From CF-161 sp035259145 (GTDB lineage: Bacteria > Chloroflexota > Dormibacteria > Dormibacterales > Dormibacteraceae): a DNA stretch of 7,037 bases. The DNA is taken from positions 1 through 7,037 of the forward strand of contig DATFWQ010000187.1 of the NCBI GenBank assembly GCA_035259145.1, written 5' to 3'. The notes beneath the pieces were generated by a model, which saw only the letters and a program-made list of their open reading frames with translations, searched no databases and had not been told where the DNA came from. The position numbers and the translations under genes were made by a program. Position 1 is the stretch's first letter; each line of letters begins with the position of its first letter. This document shows, in pieces, positions 6,284 through 7,037 of this stretch.

Positions 6284-6315
6284 TTGACCGTAACAATTGC
6301 AATTGGTAGGGTCAA
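6284..6315. promoter_or_regulatory. 32-bp palindromic operator with overlapping divergent promoters
   Basis: Centred at 6299.5, the site reads TTGACC, GTAA, CAATTG, CAATTG, GTAG, GGTCAA from 6284 to 6315. 28 of 32 bases are symmetric; the only mismatched pairs are 6290/6309 and 6293/6306. Rightward, TTGACC (6284-6289) and TAGGGT (6307-6312) make a -35/-10 pair with a 17-base spacer. Leftward, TTGACC (6315-6310) and TACGGT (6292-6287) make the mirror pair, also 17 bases. Predicted starts of transcription (about 6319 and 6280) lie 1-3 bases from the two ATGs at 6321 and 6277, so both messages would be nearly leaderless. The symmetry is certain; its use as operator of the GntR-GNAT protein and as promoter is inferred. 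Confidence 0.65.
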
Positions 6316-6320
6316 CTGTC

Positions 6321-7037
6321 ATGGGAGAGGTGACGACGGCAAGACGAGCCCTGGCTGTGCTGGCTGCAGGATCCGCGCTGCTGGCCGCCTGCGGGCAGAC
6401 GAGTGGCGGGGGTGGCACCACCTCCGGCGGCACGCTGGTGGTGGGCGAGGTGACCGGCGTCCAGAAGCTGGACCCGCAGGTTGCGACGAAGTTCGTCGAC
6501 GTGGCGGCCCTCGGCCTGGTCTACCAGCCCCTGATCAAACTGGACGGTCACCTGCAGCTCCAGCCAAACCTGGCGAAGTCGTGGCAGGCCTCCACCGACG
6601 CGACCACCCTGACGCTCCACCTCCAGCAGGGCGTCACCTTTCACGACGGCAGCCAGTTCACGTCGGCGGACGCCAAGGCCAGCCTCGAACGTGTCCTCGA
6701 TCCCAAGACCGGGGCCGCGGCGCGCTCCTTCCTCTCTGCGGTCCAGAGCATCGACGCCAGCGACCCGACCACACTGGTGCTGCACCTGAGCCGGCCCGAC
6801 TACTCGATCGTCACGGGCCTGGCCTCGACCAACCTGGCAATGCTGCCCAGGAAGGCGATCGACGCCGGGACGATCGCGAGCCAGCCCGATGGGACCGGTC
6901 CATTCAAGTTCTCGGCCTGGAACCCGCAGACCTCCTTCAGCGTGTCCCGCAACGACCACTACTGGAACGGCAAGGTCACACTGGACAAGGTCGAGATGCG
7001 TGTCATTCCCGACGAGCAGTCGATGGCGGCCGCGCTG
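6321..7037 (+). CDS. ABC transporter family 5 substrate-binding lipoprotein (partial, runs off right edge)
   Basis: 239 codons are present without a stop. Residues 1-24 are a lipoprotein signal peptide: ARR, a hydrophobic LAVLAAGSALL stretch and the lipobox LAAC with Cys24 to be lipidated, followed by a Gly/Ser/Thr-rich tether (25-37). The rest is the N-terminal half of a solute-binding protein family 5 (peptide/nickel/oligosaccharide type): LVYQPLIKLDG (67-76), LAKSWQ (84-89), LHLQQGVTFHDG and FTSADAKASLERVLDP (99-128), GTGPFKFSAW (191-200), YWNG (214-217). It would deliver ligand to a membrane ABC importer presumably encoded further right. The ATG at 6321 is nearly leaderless and has only AGGG 9 bases upstream; GTG at 6330 is an alternative that leaves the signal peptide intact. 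Divergent from the GntR-GNAT/hydrolase/murQ operon and sharing its palindrome, it is likely co-regulated; peptides or muropeptides are plausible ligands. Confidence 0.9.
   Translation, partial: MGEVTTARRALAVLAAGSALLAACGQTSGGGGTTSGGTLVVGEVTGVQKLDPQVATKFVDVAALGLVYQPLIKLDGHLQLQPNLAKSWQASTDATTLTLHLQQGVTFHDGSQFTSADAKASLERVLDPKTGAAARSFLSAVQSIDASDPTTLVLHLSRPDYSIVTGLASTNLAMLPRKAIDAGTIASQPDGTGPFKFSAWNPQTSFSVSRNDHYWNGKVTLDKVEMRVIPDEQSMAAAL

Noticed and set aside
6278..6433. N-terminal extension of the GntR-GNAT protein up to 6433
   Set aside because: It would cover the palindrome and the start of the lipoprotein gene antisense; GntR proteins begin right before the helix-turn-helix, as the ATG at 6277 gives.
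6312..6959. 215-codon minus-strand frame
   Set aside because: It is antisense to the lipoprotein gene, which has a clear lipobox and family 5 motifs; the minus frame is Gly/Arg-rich with no domain.
1..7037. CRISPR array, tRNA, rRNA, insertion sequence ends
   Set aside because: No regularly spaced repeats, no cloverleaf with the TTCGANNC loop, no rRNA-like stretch and no paired terminal inverted repeats around a transposase were seen on reading.

Overview
The window comes from a high-GC bacterium with compact, mostly minus-strand operons. The gene families seen (a MurQ etherase with a beta-lactamase-fold hydrolase, a family 5 transporter lipoprotein, a MerR/GyrI-like pair, and an actinobacterial/chloroflexal-type group II intron reverse transcriptase remnant) fit a soil Actinomycetota, Chloroflexota or Dormibacterota-like lineage. 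The sequence alone does not settle the phylum.

Layout. Positions 1-385 hold no intact gene; a short, apparently frameshifted minus-strand coding remnant lies at the left edge. Positions 386-991 (+) encode a small Tat-exported protein of unknown function behind a strong ribosome binding site. Positions 992-1579 hold no intact gene, but 1113-1414 (-) contain a decayed N-terminal piece of a group II intron reverse transcriptase (two frameshifts and one internal stop). From 2939 down to 1580 (-) lies a two-gene unit: a stand-alone GyrI-like ligand-binding protein followed by a MerR-family regulator that carries its own GyrI-like domain. A 99-base gap (2940-3038) probably holds its promoter.

From 6277 down to 3039 (-) lies a three-gene operon: a GntR/UTRA regulator fused to a GNAT acetyltransferase, then a cytoplasmic serine hydrolase of the beta-lactamase/AmiE-like type, then MurQ (N-acetylmuramic acid 6-phosphate etherase). 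Divergent from it, a family 5 ABC-transporter substrate-binding lipoprotein starts at 6321 (+) and runs off the right edge.

The 43 bases between the divergent genes form a 32-bp near-perfect palindrome. Its arms can be read as -35 boxes for both directions, and both predicted transcripts would start only 1-3 bases before the start codon. This looks like one operator controlling both directions, with the fused GntR protein as the obvious candidate binder.

How it may work together (inference): the lipoprotein and its unseen permeases import wall peptides or muropeptides, the hydrolase without a signal peptide trims them inside the cell, an unseen kinase phosphorylates MurNAc, MurQ splits MurNAc-6P into GlcNAc-6P and lactate, and the GntR-GNAT fusion senses an amino-sugar phosphate and may also acetylate a product. 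This is a cell-wall recycling locus with an unusual regulator-enzyme fusion.
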